A stretch of 23,388 bases of DNA from JBGTBQ01 sp041749275. Its GTDB lineage: Bacteria; Acidobacteriota; Blastocatellia; Pyrinomonadales; Pyrinomonadaceae. Under the pieces are notes generated by a model, which was not told where the DNA came from, searched no databases, and was given only the letters and a program-made list of their open reading frames with translations. Below are positions 1 to 6,984 of the stretch, piece by piece (positions within the stretch are counted from its first letter, which is position 1; every line of letters starts with the position of its first letter). Where the stretch lies: assembly GCA_041749275.1 (NCBI GenBank), contig JBGTBQ010000200.1, positions 1-23,388 of the forward strand, in the 5' to 3' direction. A program made the position numbers and the translations under genes.

Positions 1-1
1 A

Positions 2-1021
2 GCCAACGTCAGCGGCGGCGCGAACGGGACGACGACGACAGCCCTCGATCCTTACGGCGCAACCGCCGGCGGCGCAGGCATCAGCACGACCACGACCGCC
101 GGCTCGATTCCCGGCGTCACGATGGGCGCGCAGTGTCTCCCCTCGCTCACCGTCACAAAGACGACGAGCACCGCCACGGTCAACAACACCCCCACGGGCG
201 CGAACGCGACCTACAGCATCGTCGTCTCGAACGCCGCGAACCGCGCCGCCGCGACGAGTCTCTCCGTCTCGGACACGCTGCCCGCGGGCTTCACCTACGC
301 CTCGACCACCTCCGCCACGCTCGCGGGCGGCACGACGCGCTCGCCCGTGACCAACCCGACCGCGGGCGACGCCGTGCCCGCGTGGGGAGTCTTTTCGATA
401 CCGGGCGGCGGGAGTGTCACGCTCGTCTTCGTCGTGAACGTCGCGGCGGGTGTCACGGGAACGTTCCAGAACCCCGCGACCGCCACCTATCTTGACCCGA
501 CACGAACCACTGTTGCAGGGACGACAAGCGCAAGTTACAACTCCGCGTCGAGCACGGGCGAGGACGTGACGGTTCTCGCCCCGCCCAACATCGAACTCCT
601 GAAGAGATGCACTAGCCCCGCCAACTGCGAGACGACGCGGCAGTCGCCCGGAACCGAGTTGACCTACACCATCACCTTCACCAACACGGGCGGGCGCGCC
701 GCGCAGAACTTTTTCCTCATAGATATCATCCCCTTTAGCGTTGACGCCGCGAACTCGCTTATCGTGCGGAGCACCGAGTTCAAAGTCGGCTCGATGACCT
801 TTACACCGGGCACGACCGCGCTCACGCTCCCTGTCGGCGGCTTGAAATATTTCTCCGATGTTATCAACTATCCGCCGCCCACGCCGCCGTGGAACCCGAC
901 CGCCGCTTACACGCCCGTCGGCTCCTACGACCCCAACGTCACCTACGTCGGCTGGCAGTTCAACGGTACGATGGCGCCGGGCGCCACCGGCAGCGTCACC
1001 TTCACCGTCCGCATCCGCTGA
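2..1021 (+). CDS. DUF11 repeat surface protein, C-terminal part (5' end outside window)
   Basis: The frame is open from base 2 to the TGA at 1019-1021, so this is the C-terminal end of a larger protein; an internal ATG at 122 is not the start. The residues are rich in Thr, Ala, Gly, Asn and Pro. Two Ig-like DUF11 (conserved-repeat) units can be seen. One begins near LTVTKTTSTATV and carries the signature pattern YSIVVSNAANRAAATSLSV followed by DTLPAGFTY. The second begins near IELLKRCTSP and carries LTYTITFTNTGGRAAQNFF. Such repeats are known from long secreted or cell-surface proteins. The protein ends right after a strand-like SVTFTVRIR with no LPXTG, PEP-CTERM or other sorting signal. The exact role is unknown; structural or adhesive surface function is an inference. 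Confidence 0.85.
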   Translation, partial: ANVSGGANGTTTTALDPYGATAGGAGISTTTTAGSIPGVTMGAQCLPSLTVTKTTSTATVNNTPTGANATYSIVVSNAANRAAATSLSVSDTLPAGFTYASTTSATLAGGTTRSPVTNPTAGDAVPAWGVFSIPGGGSVTLVFVVNVAAGVTGTFQNPATATYLDPTRTTVAGTTSASYNSASSTGEDVTVLAPPNIELLKRCTSPANCETTRQSPGTELTYTITFTNTGGRAAQNFFLIDIIPFSVDAANSLIVRSTEFKVGSMTFTPGTTALTLPVGGLKYFSDVINYPPPTPPWNPTAAYTPVGSYDPNVTYVGWQFNGTMAPGATGSVTFTVRIR

Positions 1022-1031
1022 GACAGACACA

Positions 1032-1073
1032 AACCGTAAACCGTAAATCGTGAATCGTGAATCGTGAATCGTG
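1032..1073. repeat. Tandem 7-bp repeat (six units)
   Basis: Six consecutive 7-bp units run from 1032: two of AACCGTA and then four of AATCGTG, with a decayed unit at 1074-1080. An inverted match (TTCACGATT) follows at 1103-1111, so part of the array can fold back. It lies between the DUF11 gene stop and the permease start. Confidence 0.85.
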
Positions 1074-1168
1074 GATCGGAAGGGGCTACCGACGAATTGC
1101 GCTTCACGATTTTCGATTTATCGTCGTGCTGCCTTCACATCTTCCCGTCTGCCTTCTATGCTGCGTGT

Positions 1169-2284
1169 ATGACACAGGAAGATGAGAAGCGTTTAAGCGA
1201 TCTGACGGTCGGCGACGCGAAGCGTGTTCTGGTTTACGCGGCGGCGACGTTGCTGGCATTGGGTCTCTTTGCGATTCTGGTCTGGAAGGTCTTCGTCGCG
1301 CTGCTGCTCGGTGTGGTGGCCGGTGCGTACCTCGTGCCGGTGCAGGAATGGTTGGAGCGACGCCTGCGCGCGCGGGCCGGGAGCGCGCTCATCTCGATCA
1401 TGTTGATCGTCGTACCGATGGCCGCGCTCGTCGGCTACGGCTGGTACGAGTTGTCGGACTACTCGAAGGACGTGATCGAGCGGCGCGACGAAATCGCCGA
1501 CCGCATCAGCGCCTCGCTCTCGCGCTACCTCGGCGTCGAGTACGAGGAGACGCGCGCTTCGCTGCGCGACGCCTTCGCCGAAGCGGTCGTGCGCTCGGCG
1601 AAAGTCTTTCAGGAGGTGCGCGAGAGATCGGCGGAACTGTTGGCGTCGGCGACTATCTTCCTCTTCACCGTCTACTACGTCCTGACGCGGCGGACGAAGC
1701 TCATTCCTTACATCAAACTCCGCATCCCCGGCGAATTCCTGCCGCTCTACGAGCGGCTGTGCGAGAACGTCGGCGGCGCGCTGCGCGGCGCCCTGTGGGC
1801 GGTCTTCATCGATCAGGTCGCCAAGGCGTGTGTCGTCCTTATCTGTAACTTCGTCTTCGATGTGCCGCTCGCGGTGGCGCTCGCGCTCGCCGCCTTCCTC
1901 GTCGGCTTCTTCCCGCTGCTCGGCGTCTGGGTCATCTACGTGCCCATCAGCATCTACCTGCTCGTCTTCCGCGACGACCCGACGGCGGCAACCATCTACT
2001 TCGCGGTGGGCACCATTGTTACCATCGTCTCAAGCGTCTTCCTGCGCCCGATGCTCGCGTCGAAAGAGGCCAAGTCGTTCAACTTTTTCTGGATGCTCGT
2101 GGCGCTCATCGCGGGCGTCCTCGTCTTCGGCATTCCCGGTATCGTCCTCGGCCCAGCCATCCTCGGATTCGCAAAGGCGGTGCTGGACACGCTCGTCGGC
2201 AAGGTGGACTACGAGAATTCGCTGCTCAAAGAGGAGCGGGAGCAGCGGCAAACCGAAACGGAAATAATGAGTGCGGAACAGTGA
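1169..2284 (+). CDS. AI-2E family transporter (permease of the PF01594 / UPF0118 type)
   Basis: The predicted protein of 371 residues is a polytopic membrane protein. It has paired hydrophobic segments near the N-terminus (VLVYAAATLLALGLFAILVW, then a GVVAGAYLVP segment) and a third segment (ISIMLIVVPMAALVGYG). A long charged amphipathic stretch (DVIERRDEIADRISASL) follows, then several C-terminal segments, including GVWVIYVPISIYLLVF and LVALIAGVLVFGIPGIVLG. That order and the final GIPGIVLGPAI pattern are typical of the AI-2E exporter-like family, whose members have been linked to autoinducer-2 export or ion/H+ antiport. The substrate cannot be read here. I chose ATG 1169 because the frame upstream runs through the 7-bp repeat from a GTG at 1064 and gives non-family residues. 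The TGA overlaps a GTG at 2281, so the next gene may be translationally coupled. Confidence 0.85.
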   Translation: MTQEDEKRLSDLTVGDAKRVLVYAAATLLALGLFAILVWKVFVALLLGVVAGAYLVPVQEWLERRLRARAGSALISIMLIVVPMAALVGYGWYELSDYSKDVIERRDEIADRISASLSRYLGVEYEETRASLRDAFAEAVVRSAKVFQEVRERSAELLASATIFLFTVYYVLTRRTKLIPYIKLRIPGEFLPLYERLCENVGGALRGALWAVFIDQVAKACVVLICNFVFDVPLAVALALAAFLVGFFPLLGVWVIYVPISIYLLVFRDDPTAATIYFAVGTIVTIVSSVFLRPMLASKEAKSFNFFWMLVALIAGVLVFGIPGIVLGPAILGFAKAVLDTLVGKVDYENSLLKEEREQRQTETEIMSAEQ

Positions 2285-2310
2285 ACTGTTTGCCTGAGAT
2301 CGAATCCCAC

Positions 2311-3213
2311 ATGGCTAATCGAGACTTGTTTCATTATGGCGAGGAAGTCGAAGCGGCGCTCGGCGCGGGCCGCGCGGTGGTGGCGCTCGAATCAACGGTG
2401 ATCGCCCACGGGCTGCCGCGTCCTTTGAATCTGGAGACGGCGCGGCGGCTCGAAGATATTGTGCGCGGGGGCGGCGCGACGCCCGCGACCGTAGCCATCA
2501 TCGGCGGGAAGATTCACGTCGGGTTGAGCGCGACGCAGCTTGAACACTTCGCGGGGGCCGAGGGCATCGTGAAAGTGAGCCGGCGCGACCTCGCGGTCGT
2601 CTCGGCGCGCGGGCTGGATGGCGCGACGACCGTGGCGACGACCACGTGGGTCGCACACCGCGCGGGGCTAAAAGTTTTTGCGACGGGCGGCATCGGCGGC
2701 GTGCATCGCGGCGACCTCGCGGACGTGTCGGCGGATTTGCCGGAACTGGCGCGCACACCAATCATCGTCGTCTGCTCCGGCGCAAAATCCGTCCTCGATC
2801 TCGCGGCGACGCGCGAGTGGCTTGAGACACATGGCGTGACCATCGTCGGCTTCGGGTGCGATGAGATGCCGGCCTTCTACACGCGCCGCAGCGGCCTTCA
2901 GGTGGACGCGCGCGCCGACACGGCTGAAGAAGTAGCGGAGTTGGCGCGGGCGCGCGACCGGCTCGGCCTCGAAGGCGCTCTGCTCGTCACGGCGCCGGTG
3001 CCGGAAGACGAAGAGGTTGATGCGCGCTTGATGGATGAGGTGCTGGCGCGGGCGCTCGCGGAAGCCGAAGAGCGTGGGGTGTTCGGGCGCGAGCTGACGC
3101 CCTTCCTGCTTGCGCGCATGGGCGAGGCGAGCGGCGGCGCGACGCTCCGTGCCAACATCGCGCTCCTCGAAAATAACGCTCGCATCGCGGCGGAGATAGC
3201 AGCCGCGCTCTGA
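2311..3213 (+). CDS. psuG: Pseudouridine-5'-phosphate glycosidase
   Basis: PsuG (indigoidine synthase A-like family) reversibly splits pseudouridine 5'-phosphate into uracil and ribose 5-phosphate in the cytoplasm, a step in RNA modified-nucleoside salvage. From the ATG at 2311 the protein is 300 residues, close to the family's usual ~305. Family motifs are clear: VVALESTVIAHGLPRP (Glu27), ATVAIIGGKIHVGLS, KVSRRDLAVV (Lys88), FATGGIGGVHRG, then CSGAKSVLDL (Lys159). Glu27, Lys88 and Lys159 correspond to the known active-site Glu and Lys residues of the E. coli enzyme. An alternative GTG start at 2281 overlaps the upstream TGA by 4 bases and would add ten residues (MNCLPEIESH) not expected for the family. 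No psuK-like kinase gene is adjacent within the window, so the pathway partner must lie elsewhere. Confidence 0.93.
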   Translation: MANRDLFHYGEEVEAALGAGRAVVALESTVIAHGLPRPLNLETARRLEDIVRGGGATPATVAIIGGKIHVGLSATQLEHFAGAEGIVKVSRRDLAVVSARGLDGATTVATTTWVAHRAGLKVFATGGIGGVHRGDLADVSADLPELARTPIIVVCSGAKSVLDLAATREWLETHGVTIVGFGCDEMPAFYTRRSGLQVDARADTAEEVAELARARDRLGLEGALLVTAPVPEDEEVDARLMDEVLARALAEAEERGVFGRELTPFLLARMGEASGGATLRANIALLENNARIAAEIAAAL

Positions 3214-3347
3214 CGCCCGGTATCGAGCGGTAAGGCCAAAAGCCAATGGAGGAGTGGCTAAGGGAAGTCAGAAATCAGTAAGGCGCAGGTCAGAAGGCGG
3301 AAGACGTGCCTGAGCTATGTGCCGCGCACACCAAGAAGTGAATGACA

Positions 3348-3422
3348 GTCAGAACCGCCTGCGGTAGCGGGCGGTCTCCAACCTTGACGAAGAGACCGCC
3401 CGCTACCGCAGGCGGTTCTGAC
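3348..3422. repeat. REP/BIME-like perfect inverted repeat (31-bp arms, 13-nt loop)
   Basis: The arms are 3348-3378 and 3392-3422 and are exact reverse complements. The loop is CAACCTTGACGAA. Within each arm the core ACCGCCTGCGGTAGCGGG continues to CGGT, which is itself an imperfect palindrome (ACCGCC...GGCGGT) and contains GGTAG. That resembles REP sequences, which carry a GTAG-type foot and occur as head-to-head pairs. There is no T-tract after the hairpin, so it is not an ordinary intrinsic terminator, although it could protect the psuG transcript's 3' end. Confidence 0.85.
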
Positions 3423-3615
3423 CTGCCTACGCCCACCTCGTCGGCGACTTCCTTGATTGATTCAATCAAATTGCATAACCCGGTGGGCAATTTGACCGCA
3501 CCCGGTGGTTAGCTGGAAAGCCTCAGCCAAAAACCTCCATTTTCCCCGCATAATTACAGGAAAAATGAATATATTTGTGGCACGTGAATAGCTAAGTGAA
3601 TCACGTTCGCCTGAG

Positions 3616-3679
3616 CGAACCTGTTCTTTCAGGCACACCATTGTCTTGCCCATTTACTTGACCCCACCGAACACGTTCT
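3616..3679. promoter_or_regulatory. Pair of CGAAC-N2-GTTCT palindromes (candidate operator)
   Basis: CGAACCTGTTCT at 3616-3627 and CGAACACGTTCT at 3668-3679 share the palindrome GAAC-N2-GTTC. Their starts are 52 bp apart, about five helical turns, and they lie 36-99 bp before the SPOR gene's ATG at 3715. The Gram-positive LexA box has four bases between GAAC and GTTC, so this is not a standard SOS box. A regulator is inferred only from the repeat. Confidence 0.4.
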
Positions 3680-3714
3680 AAGATTGCAACCTATCTGACT
3701 GTAAGGTGACACTT

Positions 3715-5169
3715 ATGTTGGCACAAACGAATAGTAAAGAGAACACGAACGTTCTCATGTTTGATTCGCGGGAGCAAAAGACGGCGAGAGAGATTCCTGT
3801 TCCCATTCAGCGCATTGTGGAAGGACTCGGTGAGGGCAGGGAAGCGGGCTTAGTCCGCTATACGTTTACATTCCTCGTGGAACTTCTGGCGGACTTGCAG
3901 AGCGTCGAGGGCGTTGAGGCGGGGGAAGGAGTGATTGAGGAATCAATCGCCGCCTTCTCGTCGGTACATGACAAGGTGCTCGACTTGGTCTCGCACCTCG
4001 AAGAACAGGTCCTGCTGCTGGAAGACATCTCCGCCAGTTCCGGGAGCGCGATGCTCGATGTGAGCTTTGCGCTGAGACACGAACTGCGCCGCGCCTTCGA
4101 TCTGGACATCGCGCACATTGACGGCGAGCGCCCTTTCGAGTCGGCGGAGGGCCGGGTGGCGCACGCGCACGGCGTGCTCAGAAATTGTTTTCGGCAGAGC
4201 GTCGTGCTACTGGCGCAGGTCTTCGACGCCTCGTTGAACGAACGCGACGTGTTCGCTGATGCGGCCTCGCGCCGACAAGAGTCAATCCTCCTGTGCGATG
4301 CCCTGTCGTCATTGGTATCGGCGATTGAGGAGGCCACCATAAAGAGTTTCCCGCAGTCGGCTGTGTCCGTCATCGAGCACCTCGATTCGTTCCGACACGA
4401 CGGTATGTCTTACCTCATGCGCCGAGACTGGGAGATGTTCGACGCCTTCGAGAACGAGATCATTTCGTCAAAGGACGAAGAAGAATTCGCAGCCGCGGCA
4501 AAGACGTTGAGGGTGGGCCTCGAAACGCTGCTCGGTCAGGTGCGGATGCGGACGGCTTTCAGTGAAGGGGCGGCGACGGAAACGACACACCAGCCGTCGC
4601 GCCGCGGCGTTTCATTCTCGCTCTTCAGGGGGCGCCCCGCGCTCTGGTCGGCGGTCGCGGCGTCCGCCGTCCTCGCGTTCAGCGTTGCCTTCTTCGCCGA
4701 CTTCACCTTGAAGACTCAGGGCAGAGAGCGGGCTGCGGCGCCGGTCGTCGAAAGCGTCCTCCCCATGACCGTCAGCAGCAAAACCGAGCACGTCGCGGCG
4801 CAACCGAAGGTAGAGCAAGTCGCGGAACAACCAAAGGTGGAACCGGTCGCGGAACAAACGCAAGTGGCCGTGGCGCCGGAGATGGTCAAGAAAGTCGCGG
4901 CGCCCATAAATCAGACCGAGCAAAAGCAAGCCGGCGGTCTGACCTTGCAGGTTGGAGCCTTCCGGGATAGAGCGGCGGCATTGGAAAGCGTCGCCAGACT
5001 GCGTTCGGCGGGTGTCGAAGCGAGAGTGACGGAGGCGAGAAAGGACGCGCAGGTCGTCTATCGCGTTCAGGTCGGCCACTTCAAGAGCAGCGCCGAAGCC
5101 TCTCAACTGGGGCGTCAACTCATGGCGAAGGGCGCGGCGTCGAGCTTCATCGTCACGAAAGTCGCTTAA
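3715..5169 (+). CDS. Membrane-anchored SPOR-domain protein
   Basis: The SPOR domain is at the extreme C-terminus (about residues 408-484: GGLTLQVGAFRDRAAALES through VVYRVQVGHFKSSAEASQLG). SPOR domains bind denuded glycan strands at the division septum. The first ~300 residues are mostly charged and helical and match nothing I recognise; they would be cytoplasmic. A single membrane span follows (ALWSAVAASAVLAFSVAFF, around residues 309-331). Next comes a Pro/Val/Glu/Gln-rich linker with an imperfect repeat (QPKVEQVAEQPKVEPVAEQ) that would cross the periplasm. The ATG at 3715 is preceded by AAGGTG at 3703-3708 with 6-base spacing, so I prefer it to the in-frame GTG at 3706. The gene converges on the actin-like gene. 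The large cytoplasmic part is unusual for a SPOR protein and could couple a cytoplasmic factor to septal wall recognition. Confidence 0.85.
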   Translation: MLAQTNSKENTNVLMFDSREQKTAREIPVPIQRIVEGLGEGREAGLVRYTFTFLVELLADLQSVEGVEAGEGVIEESIAAFSSVHDKVLDLVSHLEEQVLLLEDISASSGSAMLDVSFALRHELRRAFDLDIAHIDGERPFESAEGRVAHAHGVLRNCFRQSVVLLAQVFDASLNERDVFADAASRRQESILLCDALSSLVSAIEEATIKSFPQSAVSVIEHLDSFRHDGMSYLMRRDWEMFDAFENEIISSKDEEEFAAAAKTLRVGLETLLGQVRMRTAFSEGAATETTHQPSRRGVSFSLFRGRPALWSAVAASAVLAFSVAFFADFTLKTQGRERAAAPVVESVLPMTVSSKTEHVAAQPKVEQVAEQPKVEPVAEQTQVAVAPEMVKKVAAPINQTEQKQAGGLTLQVGAFRDRAAALESVARLRSAGVEARVTEARKDAQVVYRVQVGHFKSSAEASQLGRQLMAKGAASSFIVTKVA

Positions 5170-5266
5170 GTCGCTCGGCTATCGGACGCCGAACGAGGTC
5201 TTTTTCAAACGACGTTCTGTTGCACTTCAAACTTGAATCCGCGACTTGTAAGAATGGAAGAGCCGT

Positions 5267-5337
5267 GTTCAGAGTCCCGACTTTCAGTCGGCTTGTCGAA
5301 CGTGAGAAACAGCCGACCGCAAGTCGGGACTCTGAAC
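5267..5337. repeat. Long imperfect inverted repeat, GTTCAGAGTCCCGACTT family
   Basis: The left arm 5267-5293 and right arm 5311-5337 pair at 24 of 27 positions: 17 bp beginning GTTCAGAGTCCCGACTT, three mismatches, then GTCGGCT. The loop is 17 nt (5294-5310). Like the 3348-3422 element it is two copies head to head. Confidence 0.8.
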
Positions 5338-5410
5338 GCTTGGCGGTCGCTCGTCCAGCTTCTCTGTGTCCCGATCTTTTATAGCAAGGTGCGATTGAGT
5401 GCGCCCCGCC

Positions 5411-5437
5411 GTTCAGAGTCCAGCCTTGAGGCTGACC
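5411..5437. repeat. Single copy of the GTTCAGAGTCC repeat
   Basis: The sequence shares GTTCAGAGTCC with the hairpin arms at 5267 and 5337 and then diverges into its own small stem (CAGCC-TTGA-GGCTG, 5421-5434). It looks like a solo, diverged member of the same family. Confidence 0.6.
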
Positions 5438-5628
5438 TGACAAATACGCTGGAGCGTGAACTCCAAACAGGTCACACCCATTTGCAAACCGCTACCGGGA
5501 CGGATTTGGTTTAACCAGTTCGACCGCGACAGACGGCGGTCCGAGATGGTCAAAGCGTTCATCTCGTCAATCGAGTGGCGCGAGAGGTTGCAAGCGGACG
5601 TTCGCCGGAAGAATCGGGCGCGGTAAAA

Positions 5629-5667
5629 ACGAAGGCGGCGCGAGAGAGGGTCTCGCGCCGCTTTCGT
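5629..5667 (-). terminator. Intrinsic terminator for the actin-like gene
   Basis: A 17-bp stem (5629-5645 with 5651-5667, one G-T pair) has a 5-nt loop. On the minus strand it is followed by a T-tract (the AAAAA at 5625-5629 on the plus strand). It lies about 45 bp past the actin-like gene's stop and may also stop readthrough from the converging SPOR gene. Confidence 0.75.
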
Positions 5668-5710
5668 CGTTCAGGCGGGATTGTGCTGGCGGGTGTTGGT
5701 GTGTCGCCTC

Positions 5711-6754
5711 TTACCTTGATTCCGACATGGCGGCGACATAGCAGCCTTTGGCGGTCGTCGTAAGCGGGTCTTTGGCGAGGCGCACGTCCGAGATCTCAAT
5801 CGGGAAGTCGCCGCCGGCCTTGAGGGCGCTCTCGAATTTCTGGAGGAACCCCGCGGGGCGTGCGGTGCCGCCGGCGAGCACGATCTGCATCGGACGGTCA
5901 ATCCGGGGGAGTTGGCTCGAACGACCGAACTCTTGGCGTAGACGCTCGATGAGCGTTACCAGCACGTCCTCGTAGAAGATATGCAGCGCGCGCGTCATTT
6001 CGTCCTTCGGCGGGCGTGACAGATCGAGGGTCTCTTCCTTGTAGAGACGGACGCGCGTTGTGTTCCGTTCGCCGAGCACCTCCGCCGCGCAGCGGTCAAT
6101 GTAGTCGCCGCTCTTCGGGACGCTGAAGGTAATCATCGGCATGGACATGAACGAGACCGAGACGTTGCACATGCCGCCGCCGAAGCTGACGCCGATGCCG
6201 GTGAAGTTTTCATCCTGCAATTCGGAGAAGACGACCGCCTGACCTTCGTTGACGGCCTTCGCGTTGTAGCCGAGCGATTGGAGGAAGTTCTTCAGCACCG
6301 CCTCGTGGTAGACGAGGTTGCCGTTCAGCCCCTCACCCTTACCGGGAACGCTGAAGCAGAGCGTCTCGTTCCTGCGTGCGCGGGGGACGACGAGCTGGAT
6401 GACGCGCTGAATCATCTGCATGCTCATCTCTTCCCTCGGATTCAGGAGGCCGGACTCCATCGGGCGGCGCGCATCGGTATCGAGGAAGCTGGCAAAGAAA
6501 TCAGAGTCGTTGCCATAGACGTAAAGGTTCTTGCAGTTGCGCTCGTAAACCATTCCCCTCTGTTTCAAAACGTTCTCGGCCATCTCCGAACTAGGGACGG
6601 CGACGAAAGCGTTCAGGTGTGTGCGGGTCTCGAAACCGTTCGAGCCGTCGGCAGCGATGATGCGACTCGTCCCGACATCGAGGCCGATGGGGCTGGACTT
6701 GGCAGTGGACAGCTCGTTCTTCGAGGCGGCGGGGGCTTGGTTCTTCTCTTCCAT
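5711..6754 (-). CDS. Actin/Hsp70-fold ATPase (ParM/MamK/FtsA-like superfamily)
   Basis: A 347-residue protein with the actin-superfamily nucleotide-binding pattern. The phosphate-1 loop is IGLDVGTSRIIAADG (residues 23-37), the phosphate-2 loop is GIGVSFGGGMCNVSV (186-200), and the adenosine motif is IVLAGGTARPAGF (291-303). The connecting segment AKAVNEGQAVVFSEL lies at 165-179. Its length and spacing match bacterial actins without FtsA's extra 1C domain or a C-terminal membrane helix. The SD sequence AGAGGAG sits 6-8 bases before the ATG. The first ~20 residues are a polar tail with low complexity. It lies downstream of a SPOR gene and an amidase on the same strand, which suggests an envelope or division role. 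A plasmid-segregation role looks less likely because there is no parR-like partner. I cannot name the subfamily. Confidence 0.75.
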   Translation of the reverse strand: MEEKNQAPAASKNELSTAKSSPIGLDVGTSRIIAADGSNGFETRTHLNAFVAVPSSEMAENVLKQRGMVYERNCKNLYVYGNDSDFFASFLDTDARRPMESGLLNPREEMSMQMIQRVIQLVVPRARRNETLCFSVPGKGEGLNGNLVYHEAVLKNFLQSLGYNAKAVNEGQAVVFSELQDENFTGIGVSFGGGMCNVSVSFMSMPMITFSVPKSGDYIDRCAAEVLGERNTTRVRLYKEETLDLSRPPKDEMTRALHIFYEDVLVTLIERLRQEFGRSSQLPRIDRPMQIVLAGGTARPAGFLQKFESALKAGGDFPIEISDVRLAKDPLTTTAKGCYVAAMSESR

Positions 6755-6984
6755 TTCTTCTCCTCTAATTATTTAAACGGTGCATTGATTGGGGACATCC
6801 GGTCAAGTTGGTGGGGTGGAGATTCTGCTGGTGCAGCCGACCCATTTCTGGAAGGAGCAACAGGTGTGCCGCAGGAAGTTGAGATTAGTGATTCCAAGAA
6901 ATGAGCGTCGCCTGTTCCAGAAAATGAAATGAGCGATGAGCAGTAAAAAGAGAAAATTGCTTACCGCTCATACTTACCCCTTCC
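6755..6984. other. Spacer between amidase and actin-like genes
   Basis: About 230 bp lie between two same-strand genes. It contains the purine-rich ribosome site of the actin-like gene but no clear terminator or strong -35/-10 pair. It is long for a simple operon spacer, so the actin-like gene may have its own promoter. Confidence 0.4.

Larger units (their letters stand above)
3214..3714. other. Intergenic region with a BIME-like hairpin and two palindromic boxes
   Basis: No convincing gene is present. The stretch contains an ATCAG/GTCAG-rich run (about 3264-3300), a 31-bp perfect inverted repeat (3348-3422) and two copies of CGAAC-N2-GTTCT (3616-3627 and 3668-3679) just upstream of the SPOR gene. 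Short frames on the minus strand here cross the inverted repeat and resemble no family. Confidence 0.7.
5170..5710. other. Intergenic region with a second palindromic repeat family and a terminator
   Basis: There is no recognisable gene between the converging SPOR and actin-like genes. A plus-strand frame at 5233-5514 is built from repeat sequence. The region holds GTTCAGAGTC-type hairpins (5267-5337 and 5411-5437) and a strong hairpin with an A-tract (5629-5667). Confidence 0.7.

Noticed and set aside
1064..1168. Longer N-terminus for the AI-2E transporter from GTG 1064
   Set aside because: The extra 35 residues are translated from the 7-bp repeat and intergenic DNA and do not resemble the family.
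2668..3246. Minus-strand 192-residue open frame
   Set aside because: It is a shadow of psuG, which has all its active-site motifs on the plus strand.
3348..3422. Intrinsic terminator of psuG
   Set aside because: The stem is far longer than needed, the loop is 13 nt and no T-tract follows; a REP-like repeat fits better.
3616..3679. LexA/SOS boxes
   Set aside because: The Gram-positive type needs four bases between GAAC and GTTC and the E. coli type needs CTGT-N8-ACAG; these have two bases.
5233..5514. Plus-strand 93-residue open frame
   Set aside because: It is made of the GTTCAGAGTC repeat units and contains no family motif.
5711..6754. Plasmid-segregation ParM system
   Set aside because: No parR-like gene or centromere-like direct repeats beside it, and its neighbours are envelope genes; kept as an actin-like protein of unknown class.
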